This document shows positions 62,197-64,000 of a DNA stretch of 64,000 bases, piece by piece. Numbering within the stretch: position 1 is the stretch's first letter; each line of letters opens with the position of its first letter. This DNA is from an uncultured Verrucomicrobiota bacterium. Its GTDB lineage: Bacteria; Verrucomicrobiota; Kiritimatiellia; CAIQIC01; Lenti-01. Under the pieces are notes generated by a model. That model saw nothing but the letters and a program-made list of their open reading frames with translations, did not search any database and was not told the DNA's origin. The position numbers and the translations under genes are program-made. Where the stretch lies: NCBI GenBank assembly GCA_938003985.1, contig CALKWZ010000068.1, positions 1 to 64,000 of the forward strand, given 5' to 3'.

Positions 62197-62988
62197 TCAG
62201 CCCAGCAGGCGGACCGCATTGCCGCCGAGCGCCGCGGCCAAGAAGTCCTCGGGCAGACCGAGCGCGCGCCAGCGGGCGAGTTCGGCGGCCTGGTCGCTCC
62301 ACGGGCTGTCGGTGCCGAACAGGATGCGGTCGGCGGGGTGGGCCAGGATCATCGCGCGGGCTTCGGCCACCGGCATTTCGTGGAGGCAGAACGAGGTCTC
62401 GATGAAAACCGGCTGTCCGATCAGATGTTTCCGCGATTCCTCCCAGTCGCGCCAGCCGCCCAGATGCGTGGCCACGAATTTCAGGGTGGGAAAGGTGTCG
62501 ATGACGCGCCGCACGCGGACGGGATCGGCGACGCGGTCGAACGGATAGGCCATGTCGAAGCCGGTATGGAAGACGGCGAACAGGCCGCGCGCGGCGAGGC
62601 GTTCGTAGAGGGGGAACATCCGCTCGTCGTCGATCGTGAAGCGCTGGTAGTAGGGGTGCAACTTGACGCCCTTGAAGCCTTCGGCGGCGGTTTCGTCGGC
62701 GTGGACGAGCGCTTCGGGATCGTCGGGGTGGATCGAGAGCAGCATTTCGAGCCGTGGGTGGGTCGCGCGGACTTCGCGCGCCCAGCGGCGGATGCCGTCG
62801 AAGTGCGACGGCTTGGTCGCGATGGGGCAGACGACGGAGCGGGCGATGCCGGCGCGGTCCATCGAGGCCAGCAAGCCGGACGCGCGCCCATCGGTGAACG
62901 CCTGGATGTTGCCCTCGTTTTCGAGGAACGGGATGGCCTTGGCGGCCAGGCTGTCCTCGAAGGCGTGGGTGTGGAAATCGATGATCAT
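62197..62988 (-). CDS. Amidohydrolase family 2 metal-dependent hydrolase
   Basis: A 263-residue TIM-barrel protein of the ACMSD-like amidohydrolase group. The metal HxH is at the very start (MIIDFHTHAFE). A further histidine is in VKLHPYYQ, and others in FHTGFD and ATHLGGW; the catalytic aspartate is in LFGTDSPWSD. Substrate is unknown; relatives act as decarboxylases or hydrolases on carboxylated rings. ATG at 62988 begins the first strand, and no strong ribosome site is seen. Heptamer arrays lie between it and surE. Confidence 0.88.
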   Translation of the reverse strand: MIIDFHTHAFEDSLAAKAIPFLENEGNIQAFTDGRASGLLASMDRAGIARSVVCPIATKPSHFDGIRRWAREVRATHPRLEMLLSIHPDDPEALVHADETAAEGFKGVKLHPYYQRFTIDDERMFPLYERLAARGLFAVFHTGFDMAYPFDRVADPVRVRRVIDTFPTLKFVATHLGGWRDWEESRKHLIGQPVFIETSFCLHEMPVAEARAMILAHPADRILFGTDSPWSDQAAELARWRALGLPEDFLAAALGGNAVRLLG

Positions 62989-62999
62989 GGGAAGAAAGT

Positions 63000-63034
63000 A
63001 TTCAGGAGTCGGCATTCAGGATTCAGAATGAGAG
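63000..63034. repeat. Heptamer array, ATTCAGG type (5 units)
   Basis: Units ATTCAGG, AGTCGGC, ATTCAGG, ATTCAGA, ATGAGAG follow without gap. It faces the array at 63091-63125 in the opposite orientation. Confidence 0.8.
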
Positions 63035-63090
63035 TCCGATGGATGAGCTCGGTCAGCTCTGCCAAATCCAAGTCTTTGATCCTGTCCTCC

Positions 63091-63125
63091 ATTCTGACGG
63101 CTGAATCCTGAATTCTGAATTCTCC
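63091..63125. repeat. Heptamer array, ATTCTGA type (5 units, inverted)
   Basis: Units ATTCTGA, CGGCTGA, ATCCTGA, ATTCTGA, ATTCTCC. These are the reverse complement type of the array at 63000-63034, with exactly the same length of 35 bases and a 56-base spacer between the two. Confidence 0.8.
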
Positions 63126-63128
63126 GTT

Positions 63129-63899
63129 TTATTTCGGCAATCGCGGCGGGCGGGCGGCGAGGGCGTCGATGGCGGCGTGCTCGGTGTGGTCGAGGCCGAT
63201 GGGCGAGAGCGAGACGTAGCCCTGGCGCAGGGCTTCGAGATCGGTGCCGTTCGCGTCGCCCTTTTCGTAGAGTTCGCCGGTCATCCAGTAGTAGGGGTTG
63301 CCCCACGGGTCTTCGCGGCGCTCGTATTTTTCCACGAAGCGGGATGAACCCATGCGCGTGATGCGCAGGCCGGCCAGTTTTTCGTAGGGCAGGTTCGGGA
63401 TGTTCACGTTCCAGAAGATGTCGGGCGCGATGCGCAGTTGGCCGGAAACCACCTGTTCGACGAGCGCGCGGCTGACGCGCGCCGCCGTGTCCCAGTTGGG
63501 TTCGCTGAAGGTGTCCAGCGAAAGCGCCATGGAGGGGATGCCCATGATCGGGCCTTCCGTGGCGGCGGACACGGTGCCGGAATACAGCACGCTGATGCCG
63601 GCGTTGGGGCCGAGGTTGATGCCGCTCAGAATGAGGTCCGGCGGCGGATCGATCAGGAGGCTGATGGCCAGCTTGACGCAATCGGCCGGAGTGCCGCTGA
63701 CGGCGGTGCCGAAATGCGGGCCGCCCGGCGGCCAGGAGCGCGCGTGCAGCGGCTTGGTCAGCGTAATGCCGTGGCTGATGGCGGAGCGCTCGCCGTCCGG
63801 AGCGACGACGTGGATCTCGCCGAGGTCCTTGACCGCGTCGTGGAGGGCGTGGATGCCGGGGGCGTAGATGCCGTCGTCGTTGGAGAGGAGGATTCTCAT
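63129..63899 (-). CDS. surE: 5'/3'-nucleotidase SurE
   Basis: A 256-residue SurE family phosphatase acting on nucleoside monophosphates. It begins MRILLSNDDGIYAPGI, with the metal aspartates of NDDG, then VVAPDGERSAISHGIT, SGTPADCVKLA and LSGINLGPNAGISVLYSGT, all family hallmarks. ATG at 63899 starts exactly at the first strand; the frame upstream to 63926 lacks support. Repeat arrays flank it on both sides. Confidence 0.96.
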   Translation of the reverse strand: MRILLSNDDGIYAPGIHALHDAVKDLGEIHVVAPDGERSAISHGITLTKPLHARSWPPGGPHFGTAVSGTPADCVKLAISLLIDPPPDLILSGINLGPNAGISVLYSGTVSAATEGPIMGIPSMALSLDTFSEPNWDTAARVSRALVEQVVSGQLRIAPDIFWNVNIPNLPYEKLAGLRITRMGSSRFVEKYERREDPWGNPYYWMTGELYEKGDANGTDLEALRQGYVSLSPIGLDHTEHAAIDALAARPPRLPK

Positions 63900-63920
63900 G
63901 GCACGGAATGATGCCCGAAT

Positions 63921-63992
63921 GTCCAACGTCCAACAAGGAATATCCAGTCGAAGCAGTATTCAGGAGTCAGGAGTCAGAATTCAGAATGGGAA
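63921..63992. repeat. Heptamer repeats upstream of surE
   Basis: GTCCAAC occurs twice in tandem (63921-63934). At 63958 a further array begins: ATTCAGG, AGTCAGG, AGTCAGA, ATTCAGA, then ATGGGAA, the same unit type as 63000-63034. No gene is seen between 63900 and the window end. Confidence 0.75.
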
Positions 63993-64000
63993 GCCTTCCG

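Overview
The window is about 68% GC and reads as one chromosome segment of an anaerobic, Gram-negative-type bacterium. LpxK (lipid A), outer-membrane beta-barrel proteins, YidD-, LolA- and CtpA-like envelope proteins point to two membranes. A flavodiiron protein, pyruvate phosphate dikinase and a GGGtGRT/NifU-like gene pair point to an anaerobe. The FtsZ tail, Asn/Thr-rich secreted proteins, a DUF4914-type protein and the mix of families suggest Verrucomicrobiota/Kiritimatiellota, but this is inference without a phylogeny. No transposase, integrase, phage gene or CRISPR array was seen, and gene density is high.

Layout. 1-5.6 kb: tRNA-Thr, flavodiiron protein, ruvX-truA, zinc-ribbon protein, argH, PilZ-like protein. 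5.7-9.1 kb: a degenerate archaemetzincin-like secreted protein, serS, and tilS carrying an in-frame palindromic insertion. 9.1-15.8 kb (minus strand): PEPCK-like DUF4914 protein, DEDDh exonuclease, and a biosynthetic run dapA-dapB-folK-panB-panC. 15.9-23.1 kb: PAS-PAS-SpoIIE phosphatase, barrel protein, secreted cyclophilin, large secreted Ig/carbohydrate-binding-like protein. 23.2-27.9 kb: glgB, ctpA, tsaD. 28-31.4 kb: envelope genes including a secreted YidD-like protein coupled to a TPR/membrane protein. 31.6-34.4 kb: ppdK. 34.5-50.2 kb: an interrupted division/cell-wall cluster, murG-murC ... ddl ... ftsQ-ftsA-ftsZ, with a secreted beta-helix protein, an mtnA-aldolase pair, an azoreductase and the GGGtGRT pair between its parts; murB is absent. 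50.2-64 kb: barrel protein, tRNA-Ser, YchF-like protein, lpxK, secreted glutathione peroxidase, a TPP-riboswitch operon cytX-thiM-thiE-thiD, P-type ATPase, tRNA-Cys, tRNA-Pro, S1/P1 nuclease, 11-mer-repeat helix protein, amidohydrolase, surE.

Recognisable pathways: thiamine salvage under one riboswitch; pantothenate (panB, panC), lysine/diaminopimelate (dapA, dapB) and folate (folK) in one run; peptidoglycan and septum assembly; lipid A; glycogen branching; and two steps of a methylthioribose-phosphate salvage route (mtnA plus a class II aldolase).

The most unusual signal is in non-coding or inserted DNA. At four places (757-832, 2086-2150, 19926-20005, 8621-8715 inside tilS) two hairpins form the arms of a larger inverted repeat, and the arms differ by compensatory stem changes. 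Separately, arrays of seven-base repeats with unrelated sequences lie at 131-165, 12689-12721 (7-8 bases), 63000-63034, 63091-63125 and 63958-63985. Many inferred promoters are TTGaNN-N16/17-TANNNT with a G run just before the -10, and several start codons lie 7-9 bases after the -10, suggesting leaderless messages.
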